A stretch of 64,000 bases of DNA from Amorphus coralli DSM 19760. Its GTDB lineage: Bacteria; Pseudomonadota; Alphaproteobacteria; Rhizobiales; Amorphaceae. A model generated the notes under the pieces. The model did not search any database, was not told the DNA's origin, and saw only the letters and a list, made by a program, of their open reading frames with translations. Positions 47,538 to 57,070 of the stretch are shown piece by piece. The position numbers were made by a program, and so were the translations under genes. The DNA is taken from NCBI RefSeq assembly GCF_000374525.1, contig NZ_KB894571.1:124001-188000 (forward strand), written 5' to 3'. How positions within the stretch are numbered: the stretch's first letter is position 1; each line of letters begins with the position of its first letter.

Positions 47538-49235
47538 TCAGAAGTCCGCGGCAAGCTTGAAGAAGACGCGCGTGCCCGGGTCGTCAATGTCGTCATCGAC
47601 CTTCCAGGGGATGGCGAGCAGGAGTTGCCCTTGCAGCGTATCCCCCACCCGTCCTCGCACGCCGAACCCGGCCGATCCCAGATCCGCCTCCGTGTAGTCC
47701 ACCGCCACGTCGTGGTTCCAGAGTTGGCCGTAGTCGGCGAAGACGAAAAGCGCGGAGCTGTCGATCCAGTCGACCTTGAGATCGACCCCCTGGTTGATCT
47801 CCACGATGCCAGCCACTCCGCTGTCGCCGGAAAGGCTCGAGCCGTCGAATGCCTGACCGAAGGGATCACCGCCGAGACTCATCTGGGCAGCCGCCGGCAG
47901 CGGATCGGCGGTGTACTGGCCCAATCCCCGCAGCCTGAGCGCCGCACGCTCCCAGAGCGCCTGGGACACGTCGAGAGTACCGGACACGAACCGGTAGTCC
48001 TGGGGTACACCGGGACGACCGGAAAGCGGATCATTGCCGCCATCGGAACCAAGACCGTTTATACCCTGGTTGAACGCGGCTCCGACCTTGGCAACACCAC
48101 GCGGCAGCGCCTGCTCCAGATCGAGCGAAGCCGAGATCCAGCGGGCACGGCTGCGCAGGATTGGCTGCCCCATGATATCGACGTCGTTGTCGCGCGCCTC
48201 GAAGCCCACCCCGGCAAACAGGCTGCGGTCGATGGTTCGTATCAGCGGGTAGCGCCCGAACAGGGACAACTGGGTGACCCCGACATCGATGTCGATCGGC
48301 TGCGGATCGTTGGGCTCTGACGTCAGGGCCGTCAGCGTATAGCCCACGTGCAGGCCGTGGGTACCGACCGGGATGTCCTGTCCGATCTGGAAGAAAAGCA
48401 GCTCCTTCGGCTGGTCGGGAATGGTGAGCCCAACCATGTTAGTCGACTCGAAGAGCCCGAAGACGTCGTTGAACGTCAGTTGCCCGGATAGTTCCAGCGG
48501 CCCGGCACTGTCGTCGCCAAGGTTATCGAGCGTGATCTTGCCCGACGCCCGCGTGAAGGTGATTTCCAGGTCCAGGCTGCCGCCGCCGTTGGCTTCCTTC
48601 GGCCGCGTCACGACGCCGTTGATGGTGATGCCGGCAAGGTCGCTCATCAGAAGAAGCTGGCGTTCCAGGTCCTTGACGCGGATCGGCCGCATGGCCGTGA
48701 TCCGGTCGATATAGGGCGCCAGCCGCTCCCGCATGCCCGGAACGTCGGACCGAACTGTCAGGTCACGAATGTAGGATTCGTAGATGAAGATGCGAATGTT
48801 GCCGGATGACAGCTCCTGCTCCGGCACCACCACCTGGGCGTAATAGCCGGCGTCGAGGAACATCGCCTCCATCGCATCGGCAATGTCATAGAGGTCGGCA
48901 AGGCTGACAATGTCGCCGAGTTGATCGCTCCAGGTCGCGGCGAGTTGCTCGGGCGTGAGGATAAATGCCCCCTCCACCGTGACCGAGCGAAGCGTAAACC
49001 GGATCTGCCGAGCCTTTTCGATGGGAACCAGCTGGCGTTCGTCCCGCACGACGGCATTGAACGAGCCGCGCTTAGGCGCAGGGGTAAACCGTTCGATTAC
49101 GGTGTTGGGCGTGCTGAGGGCCCGCTCGATCTCGGCCGCGACCTGCGCGTCGGCGGGAGTGGCACCGGCCAGGGCAACGACGGAGAGACCGACAGCAGCC
49201 AGGAGCCGTCCCCTAGAATCCGTCTGTCCGGTCAC
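47538..49235 (-). CDS. TpsB-type outer-membrane transporter (ShlB/FhaC/HecB family)
   Basis: 565 aa from the GTG at 49235, which gives a clean signal peptide (LLAAVGLSVVALAGATPADAQ); a TTG at 49349 with AAGGA upstream would add 38 residues. POTRA domains: RFTLRSVTVEGAFILTPEQLAATW, VVPEQELSSGNIRIFIYESYI and ITINGVVTRPKEANGGG. The barrel region has repeating beta strands and the ShlB-type signature SLDLEQALPRG..FNQGINGLG; it ends VFFKLAADF with terminal Phe. TpsB proteins secrete a large TpsA partner, but none is encoded here. Flanked on both sides by secreted serine-hydrolase genes. Confidence 0.88.
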   Translation of the reverse strand: MTGQTDSRGRLLAAVGLSVVALAGATPADAQVAAEIERALSTPNTVIERFTPAPKRGSFNAVVRDERQLVPIEKARQIRFTLRSVTVEGAFILTPEQLAATWSDQLGDIVSLADLYDIADAMEAMFLDAGYYAQVVVPEQELSSGNIRIFIYESYIRDLTVRSDVPGMRERLAPYIDRITAMRPIRVKDLERQLLLMSDLAGITINGVVTRPKEANGGGSLDLEITFTRASGKITLDNLGDDSAGPLELSGQLTFNDVFGLFESTNMVGLTIPDQPKELLFFQIGQDIPVGTHGLHVGYTLTALTSEPNDPQPIDIDVGVTQLSLFGRYPLIRTIDRSLFAGVGFEARDNDVDIMGQPILRSRARWISASLDLEQALPRGVAKVGAAFNQGINGLGSDGGNDPLSGRPGVPQDYRFVSGTLDVSQALWERAALRLRGLGQYTADPLPAAAQMSLGGDPFGQAFDGSSLSGDSGVAGIVEINQGVDLKVDWIDSSALFVFADYGQLWNHDVAVDYTEADLGSAGFGVRGRVGDTLQGQLLLAIPWKVDDDIDDPGTRVFFKLAADF

Positions 49236-49481
49236 GGTGCGAATCCAATCTTTCTGCAATCCACGCTGTATCGCCGGCACATTGTCGTTGCGCCGCGGCG
49301 ATTCGAAACATCCAAACTTGGAAATGAATGGAAAAGAACGACTAATCAACGTGTCTTCCTTGACTGCCGAAACCTGATCCCACCAAGTCCTTTCAGACCT
49401 CGCCCGAATACGGCTGACCGAAGCCTTCTCTTCATAACACCGACAGTCGCCCGGGCCAGCGCAGAGAGGATGTGCATCGCG

Positions 49482-50612
49482 ATGAAACCGTTAATCTGGG
49501 CAACAGCCGCTGCAATGCTGGCAGCATCGGCTCCGGCAAAAGCCGAGGACCCGTTCCTGTCGGAGATCGTCGATTTCACCGGCGCGGTGATGTACCTGGA
49601 AATGGGCGTTCCCGGCCTCGTTCTTGGCGCCGTGCGCAATGGCGAAACGGCCGTGGCCGGCTTCGGCGAACTCCGCGAGGGCAGCGGCATGGAGCCAACC
49701 GGCGACACGCCGCTGCGGATCGGCTCCATTTCAAAGGTTTTCACGGGCGCGCTGCTCGCCAGCATGACCGCCGACGGCACGGTGAAGCTGACGGATACGC
49801 TGCAGTCGCACCTCGACTGGGACGTCACCGTGCCCTCGCACGACGGCAAGGAAATCCGCCTCATCGATATCGCCACCCACACGAGCGGCCTGCCGCGCGA
49901 GGTGCCGCGCGAAGATGGGCCGGCCGATAACCCGCACGCCACGATAACCCCGGAAGCGATGATCGCGAGTCTGGAGAACGAGCCACTGCTGTTCGCGCCG
50001 GGGACGAGCGGGCTCTACTCCAACTTCGCCTACGACCTCCTGGCTGCGGCGCTGGAAAATGCCGGTGGCAAACCCTTCGAGGAACTCCTGAAGGAGCGCG
50101 TGCTCGATCCGGCCGGCCTTACCGACACCGGCTTCGCGCTGCCGGACGACATCTCTACCGCCATGCAGGGTCATGGATTCGGCGGAGAGCCGCTTCCCGA
50201 CATTCCGACGGGCAAGCTGGCCCAAGGTTCGGGCGGGCTTTACTCAACCGCCAACGACATCCTCCGCTGGATGCAGTGGCATCTGGACCGGTTCTCGCCG
50301 GAAGACGCGGAGATGCGGCTTCTCGATCACGCAGCCTATGTCCCGCGCGACGCGCTCGAGGTTGCTGCGGGCTATGACGAGTCCGGCGAAATGGACGCTG
50401 TCGGCCTCGGCTGGATCGTGATGGAGCGCACCGCAGACCGGCCGACCATCCTTCAGAAGGCCGGTGGTGCCCAAGGCGTGTTCGTCTACATGGCGTTCGC
50501 CCCGGCCCACGATGTCGGAATGTTCGTGGGCATCAACACCTACGACTTCGCCGCAGCAATGAGCATGGGTAAAGCGGTCAACGACATGATCGGCGTGCTC
50601 GCTTCCCAGTAG
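49482..50612 (+). CDS. Secreted serine hydrolase, beta-lactamase/AmpH-like
   Basis: 376 aa. Signal peptide MKPLIWATAAAMLAASAPAKA. S82-I-S-K85 (RIGSISKVFTG), Y-S-N (LYSNFAYD) and SGLPREVPRE loop present. It lacks the extra C-terminal beta domain of the two tandem paralogues and is the most AmpH-like of the four. ATG at 49482 preferred over 49470, where the GAGAGG is too close. Could be a D-Ala-D-Ala carboxypeptidase or esterase. Confidence 0.9.
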   Translation: MKPLIWATAAAMLAASAPAKAEDPFLSEIVDFTGAVMYLEMGVPGLVLGAVRNGETAVAGFGELREGSGMEPTGDTPLRIGSISKVFTGALLASMTADGTVKLTDTLQSHLDWDVTVPSHDGKEIRLIDIATHTSGLPREVPREDGPADNPHATITPEAMIASLENEPLLFAPGTSGLYSNFAYDLLAAALENAGGKPFEELLKERVLDPAGLTDTGFALPDDISTAMQGHGFGGEPLPDIPTGKLAQGSGGLYSTANDILRWMQWHLDRFSPEDAEMRLLDHAAYVPRDALEVAAGYDESGEMDAVGLGWIVMERTADRPTILQKAGGAQGVFVYMAFAPAHDVGMFVGINTYDFAAAMSMGKAVNDMIGVLASQ

Positions 50613-50823
50613 CGGAACGACAGACCGGCGGGGGCAATCGGCTCCCGCCGGCCGGCTCACTGTCGGTGCGGTCCGGGTCGCCTGCGCCGGTCATGTCGGC
50701 TGCCGGATGGCCCGAAAAGCTGAGCCGTCGGGCCCTCTCATCTGGATACCCGCAGTGTTCTGGCCATACACTCCGCGCAAAGCCGGACATCGGGGAACCG
50801 GCAGGCACGGGTGGGGAAACAGC

Positions 50824-51984
50824 ATGACGGCGCCATTCATCTTCAACACGGTCGGGTCGATCGTCTTTGGCGCAGGCAAGGCAGCCGAAATCGGCACGCT
50901 TGCGGAAGCGCGCGGCTGGCGGCGCCTGTTGCTGGTGACCGATCCGGGGCTGATCACCGTTGGGCTGGTCGATTCCTGCGCGGCGTCGCTGACCGCCGCC
51001 AGCATCGAGGTGACGATTTTTTCCGACGTGGTTGCCGATCCGCCGGAGCCCGTGGTGCAGGCGGCGACGGAAGCGGCCCGCGCCCATGGTGCGGATGCCG
51101 TGATCGGGTTCGGCGGCGGCTCGTCGCTGGACACGGCCAAGCTGGTGGCGCTGCTCGCCCGAAGCGGCGAGCCCCTCTCAGAGGCCTACGGCATCGGGAA
51201 CGCGAAAGGCCCGCGCCTGCCGCTGATGCTGGTCCCGACCACGGCCGGCACCGGCTCAGAGGTCACCCCGATCTCCATCGTCACGACCGGAACCAGCGAA
51301 AAGTTGGGCGTGGTTTCGCCTCTGCTCGTGCCCGACGTGGCGCTGCTGGACCCAGAACTGACCTACGGGCTGCCCCCGGCCGTCACGGCCGCGACCGGCG
51401 TGGATGCCATGGTTCACGCCATCGAGGCCCATGCCTCGGCGAGCGCCAACAACAACCCCGTGTCCCGGGCGCTCGCCTGCGAGGCGCTGCGGCTGATGGG
51501 CGGCGCCCTCGAGCGCGCTGTCCACACCGGTTCCGACGCCGGCGCCCGCGCCGACATGCTGCTCGGCTCCATGCTCGCCGGCCAGGCCTTCGCCAATTCT
51601 CCGGTCGCCGCCGTGCACGCGCTGGCCTACCCGATCGGCGGCCACTTCCACATTCCGCACGGCCTTTCGAACGCGCTGGTGCTGCCGCACGTCCTGCGCT
51701 TCAACGCCGAGACGGCCGGAGCGGCCTATGCCGGCATCGCGCCGCTGGTCTTCCCGAAGCTTGCCGAGATCGGCACCCAGGGCCGCGCCGCGGCCTTCGC
51801 CGACGAGCTGCAGGCGCTGTCGATCCGCTGCGGCCTGCCGCCCCGGCTGCGCGACGTCGACATTCCCGAAGAGGCGCTGGAGATGATGGCCGACGACGCC
51901 ATGAAGCAGACGCGGCTTCTGGTGAACAATCCGCGCCCTGTCACTCGAGCCGATGCGCAGGCGATCTACCGCGCGGCCTGGTGA
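50824..51984 (+). CDS. Iron-containing alcohol dehydrogenase
   Basis: 386 aa, group III ADH. NAD motif GFGGGSSLDTAKLVALL; VPTTAGTGSEVTPISIV; metal region ATGVDAMVHAIEAH and HIPHGLSNALVLPHVLRFN, both characteristic. Chosen ATG at 50824 over an upstream GC-rich extension. Similar proteins include maleylacetate reductases and 1,3-propanediol dehydrogenases; the maleylacetate reductase option would fit the aromatic theme but motifs favour the general ADH group. Confidence 0.92.
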   Translation: MTAPFIFNTVGSIVFGAGKAAEIGTLAEARGWRRLLLVTDPGLITVGLVDSCAASLTAASIEVTIFSDVVADPPEPVVQAATEAARAHGADAVIGFGGGSSLDTAKLVALLARSGEPLSEAYGIGNAKGPRLPLMLVPTTAGTGSEVTPISIVTTGTSEKLGVVSPLLVPDVALLDPELTYGLPPAVTAATGVDAMVHAIEAHASASANNNPVSRALACEALRLMGGALERAVHTGSDAGARADMLLGSMLAGQAFANSPVAAVHALAYPIGGHFHIPHGLSNALVLPHVLRFNAETAGAAYAGIAPLVFPKLAEIGTQGRAAAFADELQALSIRCGLPPRLRDVDIPEEALEMMADDAMKQTRLLVNNPRPVTRADAQAIYRAAW

Positions 51985-52114
51985 GGCCATGCGCCCAACG
52001 GGGCGCGTATCCGCCCGGCCATGCGCGAGCGTCCGTTCGCGGCGCCTGCGCTCCGTGCGATAGTGGAGCCGTGCCGACAGACGGCGCCGGCACTGGACGA
52101 GGGAGCGCAACGCG

Positions 52115-52750
52115 ATGGGCTGGTCGGAAATTCTCGCCTTCGGGGTCGCCGCGGCGCTGCTCGTGACATCGCCGGGGCCCAACGGCGTGTTGATCGCCAG
52201 GACCGTGCCCACCTCCGGCCGCGCCGCCGGGTTCGCCACCATCGCCGGCTTCTTCGCCGCGTTCTATGTGCACGGCGCCCTGTCGGTGCTGGGCATCTCG
52301 ATCCTTCTCGTGCAGTCCGCCACCGCGTTCACGATCGTCAAGTATCTGGGCGCCGCCTATCTGTGCTGGGTCGGCCTCAAGGCGATCGTCGCCGCCGTCC
52401 GCGGCGTGGAACTCCCGAACGACGTAGCGCCTGCACGGCGCCAGCGCACCCTGCGCAAGGCGTTTGTCGAAGGCCTGCTGACCAACGGCCTGAACCCCAA
52501 GGTCTCGATGTTCTACCTGGCGGTGTTTCCCCACTTCATGCCGCTGAACGATCACTCGGGCCTGTCGGCCTTCGTACTCGTCTTCGTGCATTCCATGATC
52601 AACGTCGTCTGGTTCAGCGCCATCGTGATGCTGTTCTCAAGACTGTCGGTGGTGGCCAGGGGCCAGCGCGTCCAGCGCTGGATCAAGGGCGTCACCGGGA
52701 CCGTTTTCCTCGGCTTCGGCTACAAGCTGGCGACATTCCGGCCGGCCTGA
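52115..52750 (+). CDS. LysE/RhtB-family amino-acid exporter
   Basis: 211 aa with five to six membrane helices. Family signature TSPGPNGVLIARTVPTSGRAAGF near the N-terminus, KYLGAAYLCWVGLKA, and FVEGLLTNGLNPKVSMFYLAVFPHF. Exports amino acids or homoserine lactone-like compounds. 130 bp downstream of the ADH. Confidence 0.93.
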   Translation: MGWSEILAFGVAAALLVTSPGPNGVLIARTVPTSGRAAGFATIAGFFAAFYVHGALSVLGISILLVQSATAFTIVKYLGAAYLCWVGLKAIVAAVRGVELPNDVAPARRQRTLRKAFVEGLLTNGLNPKVSMFYLAVFPHFMPLNDHSGLSAFVLVFVHSMINVVWFSAIVMLFSRLSVVARGQRVQRWIKGVTGTVFLGFGYKLATFRPA

Positions 52751-52813
52751 CTGTAGCCGACCGGCCTGATCGACACCGGACGCCGGCGACCCTCGCGCGG
52801 ATCGCGCCCTGCC

Positions 52814-53284
52814 CTAGGTGGCTGGCGCCGCGACACCCGATGCGCTGCCAACCGCCTTCCATATGCCGTCGAGAGTGGCCACGACGCGATCCCCGACCAC
52901 CAGCGTGCCGCGCATGAAGATGAGCGACTTCGTCCGCCGCACCACCTGGCAGTGCGCCTCGACGAACTCGCCGACCTGCACGGCATCGACGAAGTGGACG
53001 TTGAGCTGGATGGTCGCCTGAGGCTTGCGGTCGTTGTTGTACCAGCAGGTCATGCCCATCGCCCGGTCGGCGAAGGTCATCAGCATGCCGCCCTGCACGA
53101 CGCCGCGCCGGTTGTGGTGCTTGTCGGCAGCGAGGAAGGCATAGTCCGGCGCCGGATCTCCCGGTCGGGTCCACAGCGGCCCCACCAGGCCGATAAAGCC
53201 ATCGTCCGAGTAGGGCTCCCAGCCGTGGGCAGCCGGGTCGAAGGGAGCGCGCCCAGGCGCGTCTTCTGTGGAACTCATGGGCAT
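52814..53284 (-). CDS. PaaI-family thioesterase (hotdog fold)
   Basis: 156 aa. Hotdog core: YAFLAADKHHNRRGVVQGGMLMTFADRAMGMTCW, TIQLNVHFVDAVQVGEFVEAHCQVVRRTKSLIFMRGTL, DRVVATLDGIWKAVG. The HNRRGVVQGGML helix is the PaaI acyl-CoA thioesterase hallmark. ATG at 53284 or 53278. Converges with the LysE gene. Confidence 0.9.
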   Translation of the reverse strand: MPMSSTEDAPGRAPFDPAAHGWEPYSDDGFIGLVGPLWTRPGDPAPDYAFLAADKHHNRRGVVQGGMLMTFADRAMGMTCWYNNDRKPQATIQLNVHFVDAVQVGEFVEAHCQVVRRTKSLIFMRGTLVVGDRVVATLDGIWKAVGSASGVAAPAT

Positions 53285-53387
53285 CCGGGTCGCTGAGGTC
53301 GGCCTCGATCGGGCCGCGCAGAACTGGCTGCAAGCAATCGCACGAACCGTTCCGCCGGTCCAATTACCACGAGCTGCTCACTCAGTC

Positions 53388-53714
53388 TCACTCAGCGCAC
53401 CGGTACAGCGGAATAATCGGACCGTTCCAAGAAAGTCCGACTGGCTCACCACCTCTAACAAGGCCATGGAGCGTCCCCTCGCCTGATGGCTGACCTTCAT
53501 CAGTGCATTTAACTACCCTAACAGTAAAATTCCCAAGACTGTTCTGACCAATCTCAGCAACCGAACAAAAAGTATCCGCGATCCGAACATCCTCCTCGGA
53601 GATATCGATCCGCTCGCCCTGACAGTTTGGTCCGACCGTGAAACTTCCAAAAATTTCAGTTGCCTGAACTGGCGTCGCAAAAACAGCAGCAATCAGAAGC
53701 GCTCGGAATACCAT
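53388..53714 (-). CDS. Small secreted cysteine-containing protein, unknown
   Basis: 108 aa. Clean signal peptide MVFRALLIAAVFATPVQA, then about 90 residues with four Cys (PNCQG, TFCSV, VKCTD, YRCAE), suited to two disulfides. No known family recognised. The gene and its flanks (about 53330-53770) are visibly poorer in GC than the neighbourhood, suggesting recent acquisition or weak selection. It is bounded by the thioesterase start and the ald terminator. Confidence 0.65.
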   Translation of the reverse strand: MVFRALLIAAVFATPVQATEIFGSFTVGPNCQGERIDISEEDVRIADTFCSVAEIGQNSLGNFTVRVVKCTDEGQPSGEGTLHGLVRGGEPVGLSWNGPIIPLYRCAE

Positions 53715-53765
53715 GCTGAGTCGAAGCTCCTCTGCAAAGATCGAAAACCAGTCTCGACATAGTGC

Positions 53766-53799
53766 AACAAAAAAGGGAGGGGCGCAGGCCCCTCCCTCT
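53766..53799 (-). terminator. Rho-independent terminator of ald
   Basis: Stem GGGAGGGGC (53775-53783) / GCCCCTCCC (53788-53796), loop GCAG. Read on the minus strand the stem is followed by TTTTTTG. Forty bases after the ald stop; a textbook intrinsic terminator. Confidence 0.9.
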
Positions 53800-53838
53800 T
53801 GGCAGTTTGGACGACCGTTTCCAGCCGGCGTGCGACGC

Positions 53839-54975
53839 TTACGCGGCCTTGCCGATCCCGTCAGCGGCGAGGGCGTCCTCGGGCGCCACGTAGGGAAGAT
53901 CCAGGCTGGCCGCGACCGCCCGGTTGGTGACCTGTCCGCGATGCACGTTCAGGCCGGCAAGCAGGTGCGGGTCGTCAAGAAGGGCAGCGAGGCCCTTGTT
54001 GGCGAGTGCCAGCCCGAATGGCAACGTCGCGTGGTTGAGGGCGGAGGCCGAGGTCATCGGCACGGCGCCAGGCATGTTCGCCACGCAATAGTGGATGACG
54101 CCCTCGACCTCGTAGGTCGGGTCCTCGTGGGTGGTGGCGTGCGAGGTTTCGAAGCAGCCGCCCTGGTCGATTGCCACGTCGACGATCACCGAGCCCTTCT
54201 TCATCCCCTTGAGCATCGCCCGGGTGACGAGTTTCGGAGCGGCGGCGCCGGGAACGAGAACGGCACCGATCACCACGTCGGCCGCGATCACCTCGCTCTC
54301 CAGCGCATCCGTGGTGGAATAGACCGTGCGCACGCGTCCCTGGAACAACTCATCGAGGAAGCGGAGACGCGGCAGCGACCGGTCGAGAATGGTCACCTCC
54401 GCACCGAGCCCCACCGCCATGCGCGCGGCATGGGTGCCGACGACACCGCCGCCGATCACCACCACGCGGGCCGGCGCAACGCCGGGCACACCGCCCATGA
54501 GAAGACCACGGCCGCCCTTGTTGCGGCGAAGCGACGAACATGCCGCCTCGATGGACAGCCGACCCGCGACCTCGCTCATCGGCGCCAGGAGCGGCTGGCC
54601 ACCGGTGCGGTCCGTCACCGTCTCATACGCGATGGCCGACACGCCGGAGGCGATCAGCCCCTTGGTCTGCTCCGGATCGGGCGCAAGATGAAGATAGGTG
54701 TAGAGGATCTGGTCGCCCCGCAGCTTGGCCCATTCGACCGGCTGCGGCTCCTTCACCTTCACGATCATGTCCGCCTCGGCGAAAACGGTATCGGCGTCGG
54801 GAACGATCCGGGCTCCGGTCGCTTCGTAGGCCGCATCCTCGGCGTGGATGCCGTCGCCGGCTCCCGCCTCGACGATCACCTCGTGTCCCGCCGCCACGTA
54901 CTCCCGCACGGACGACGGCGTCAGGCCGACGCGATATTCCTGCGGCTTGATTTCCTTCGGCACACCCACACGCAT
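53839..54975 (-). CDS. ald: Alanine dehydrogenase
   Basis: 378 aa. NAD-dependent L-alanine/pyruvate interconversion. N-terminus MRVGVPKEIKPQEYRVGLTP, VKVKEPQP, YTYLHLAPD, MSEVAGRLSIEA, and the Rossmann VVVIGGGVVGTHAARMAVGLGAEVTILD. C-terminus shows GLNVHRGQVTNRAVAASL. Slightly longer than the usual 370 aa. Divergent from an Lrp/AsnC gene that should control it by sensing alanine. Confidence 0.96.
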   Translation of the reverse strand: MRVGVPKEIKPQEYRVGLTPSSVREYVAAGHEVIVEAGAGDGIHAEDAAYEATGARIVPDADTVFAEADMIVKVKEPQPVEWAKLRGDQILYTYLHLAPDPEQTKGLIASGVSAIAYETVTDRTGGQPLLAPMSEVAGRLSIEAACSSLRRNKGGRGLLMGGVPGVAPARVVVIGGGVVGTHAARMAVGLGAEVTILDRSLPRLRFLDELFQGRVRTVYSTTDALESEVIAADVVIGAVLVPGAAAPKLVTRAMLKGMKKGSVIVDVAIDQGGCFETSHATTHEDPTYEVEGVIHYCVANMPGAVPMTSASALNHATLPFGLALANKGLAALLDDPHLLAGLNVHRGQVTNRAVAASLDLPYVAPEDALAADGIGKAA

Positions 54976-55125
54976 GACGCTCTCCCCTGTTCTCGCGGTT
55001 GTCCTGCGATGGAAGAGAGATAGTGAGTTCCAGCGTGTCGATCCGAGCTTTCTACAGGCTCGCGCCCGTGATTATCGCATGATAGCGTCGCGAAACTGGA
55101 GCGAAGTGAAGGATTCCACCGACGC

Positions 55126-55599
55126 ATGTCTCTGGACCGGCTCGACCTCAAGCTGATCGACGCCCTGGCGCAGGCCGGGCGGGCCAGCCATGTCGAGCTG
55201 GCGGAACGTGTCGGCCTCTCTCCCACCGCCGTCGCGCGGCGGCAGCGAACACTGGAGGATGCCGGCGTGATCGCCGGATACAGGGCCGTTCTCGGCGTCC
55301 GCGAGCTGGGTCTGGCGGCCACCGTGATCGTCCGCATCACCCTCGACAGCCAGTCGGAGGACGCGCTGTCGGCCTTCGAGGCAGCGATCGTCACCTGCCC
55401 GTCGGTGGTGCGCTGTTTCCTGATGGCTGGCGGCGACGACTATCTCGTCATCGTGATGGCACGCGACATCGAGGACTACGAGCACATCCACAAAAGCCAG
55501 TTGTCCCGGCTGCCGCATGTGGCCCGCATCCAGTCCAGTTTCGCTCTGCGGGAAGTGGTCGACCGGCCGGTGCCCATGGGCGCGACGCGTCTGCGCTGA
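55126..55599 (+). CDS. Lrp/AsnC-family regulator (probable ald regulator)
   Basis: 157 aa. HTH: LDRLDLKLIDALAQAGRASHVELAERVGLSPTAVARRQRTLEDAGVI. RAM effector domain: YRAVLGVRELGLAATVIVRITL..CPSVVRCFLMAGGDDYLVIVMARDIEDYEHI. Divergent from ald with 150 bp between; a TATC-GCAT-GATA inverted repeat at 55073-55084 may be part of its operator. The usual arrangement for AldR/BkdR-type control. Confidence 0.93.
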   Translation: MSLDRLDLKLIDALAQAGRASHVELAERVGLSPTAVARRQRTLEDAGVIAGYRAVLGVRELGLAATVIVRITLDSQSEDALSAFEAAIVTCPSVVRCFLMAGGDDYLVIVMARDIEDYEHIHKSQLSRLPHVARIQSSFALREVVDRPVPMGATRLR

Positions 55600-55609
55600 A
55601 ACGCCCGCG

Positions 55610-56155
55610 TCAGTCCTCGCCCGGCCAGGCGACGAGGAACTTCTCCAGGTCCTCCAGCTCCAGCCCGTCCTCCGACACCGTGCGACCGCGCACCGAGATG
55701 CCGGCCTGGTGAACCGTTTCCGGATCGCCGGACACGAGCGGATGCCACCAGTAGAGCGGCTTGCCCTCGCCCACCAGCCGGTAGCCGCACGTGGGCGGCA
55801 GCCAGGTGAGTTCGCGGATCGCCTCGGGATCGAGCGGGATGCAGTCCGGCACGGTTTCGGTTCGGTTCTCGTAGTCGCGGCAGCGGCAGGTGCCGTCGTC
55901 CAGCAGACGGCAGGCGACGTTGGTCCAGTAGATCTCGCCGCTGTCCCAGTCCTCCAGCTTGTTGAGGCAGCAGCGCGCGCAGCCGTCGCAGAGCGATTCC
56001 CATTCCTGCGCGGTCATCTGGTCGAGCGTCTTCGTCTCCCAGAACGGACGCTCGCTTTGCACGTCTTCATGCCCGGTCGCAGTTTCCAAGGCCGCGCTCT
56101 GCAAGCCAGCCGCAAGCAACAGGGTGTTTGATCGGTTTGTTTCTCGTCGATCCAT
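55610..56155 (-). CDS. UPF0260/YcgN-family cysteine-cluster protein
   Basis: 181 aa from the ATG at 56155. Conserved Cys pattern: [81 protein letters not shown]. Fits a zinc or Fe-S cluster protein of unknown function found in most proteobacteria. N-terminal 35 residues are not conserved-looking, so the true start may be later. Convergent with the Lrp gene. Confidence 0.88.
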   Translation of the reverse strand: MDRRETNRSNTLLLAAGLQSAALETATGHEDVQSERPFWETKTLDQMTAQEWESLCDGCARCCLNKLEDWDSGEIYWTNVACRLLDDGTCRCRDYENRTETVPDCIPLDPEAIRELTWLPPTCGYRLVGEGKPLYWWHPLVSGDPETVHQAGISVRGRTVSEDGLELEDLEKFLVAWPGED

Positions 56156-56242
56156 CTTTCGATCCGGCAGTGATGCACTCGTTCGAGCACATGAGGATAC
56201 GACCACCTTCGCTAGACTTTCTCAAAAACGGAATTTAAGCCT

Positions 56243-57001
56243 GTGACCTGGGAAGAGGACGATTTTCAAAGTAGCGTCAGCATGGGCTTAGCGTTTCAAT
56301 CGGGCCTGACGATGGCCTTTCAACCCATCGTCGACGTGATTGACAAGAGCGTGTTTGCCCACGAGGCGCTGGTGCGCGGCGTGCATGGCGAGTCGGCGGC
56401 CTCGGTTCTTCTGAGTGTCAGTCCCGGACTTGGCTCCGATTTCGATCAGCAGTGCCGCAAGACCGCGTTCGAACTAGCCCAGCAATTGCGGCTGGCGGAC
56501 ACCGGGTCCAGCCTCGCGATCAACTTCATTCCCTGCGTGACCGGTGAATTCGCCGACAGCCTGGCCAAAGTGTTGGCCGATGCCGAGGCGTCTTCCCTGG
56601 AGCTGAATCGCATCATCTTCGAATGCCGCGACACCCACTGGCTCGACGTCGAGCACACGATCAACGTTTTCGAGGGATATCGGGCGCTGGGCTTCCGGAC
56701 CGCGCTCGACAATTTCGGTCCGACGGAGGCGAGCCTCAAGCTGCTGCCGCGCTTTCAACCCAACTTCGTCAAGCTCGACATGGCGATGGTGCGCAATGTC
56801 GATACCGATCCCATCAAGCAAAAAGTGTTGGCCTTCGCGCTCCGCTATCTCCGCGATCTCGGCATTCAGCCGATCTGTGGCGGCGTGGAGACCTACGGCG
56901 AATTCGAGGCTGTGGTGGGTCTGGGGGTTAGGCTCGTCCAGGGGTTCTTCTTTGCGCGACCGATGCTGGAGCAGCTCACCACGCCCCGCTTCCCGACCTA
57001 G
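56243..57001 (+). CDS. EAL-domain protein with altered metal site
   Basis: 252 aa, single EAL domain and no sensor. EALVRG with Glu41; Asn94 (AINFIP); Glu127 (IIFECRD); Asp156 followed by Asn157 where active phosphodiesterases have DDFG; Lys178 (FVKLDM); Glu216 (GGVETYGE); Gln233 (VQGFFFARPM). One of the two consecutive aspartates is changed and the loop reads DNFGPTE not DDFGTGY. It may therefore be a weak c-di-GMP phosphodiesterase or a binder. GTG start without a good Shine-Dalgarno; ATG at 56282 is an alternative. Confidence 0.88.
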   Translation: MTWEEDDFQSSVSMGLAFQSGLTMAFQPIVDVIDKSVFAHEALVRGVHGESAASVLLSVSPGLGSDFDQQCRKTAFELAQQLRLADTGSSLAINFIPCVTGEFADSLAKVLADAEASSLELNRIIFECRDTHWLDVEHTINVFEGYRALGFRTALDNFGPTEASLKLLPRFQPNFVKLDMAMVRNVDTDPIKQKVLAFALRYLRDLGIQPICGGVETYGEFEAVVGLGVRLVQGFFFARPMLEQLTTPRFPT

Positions 57002-57070
57002 GCAGCCTGCCGGATCGCCGCGCCCGCAGACGGTCGGGGTCCGGCACTCCCGGACGCGCGTGACCAGCCG

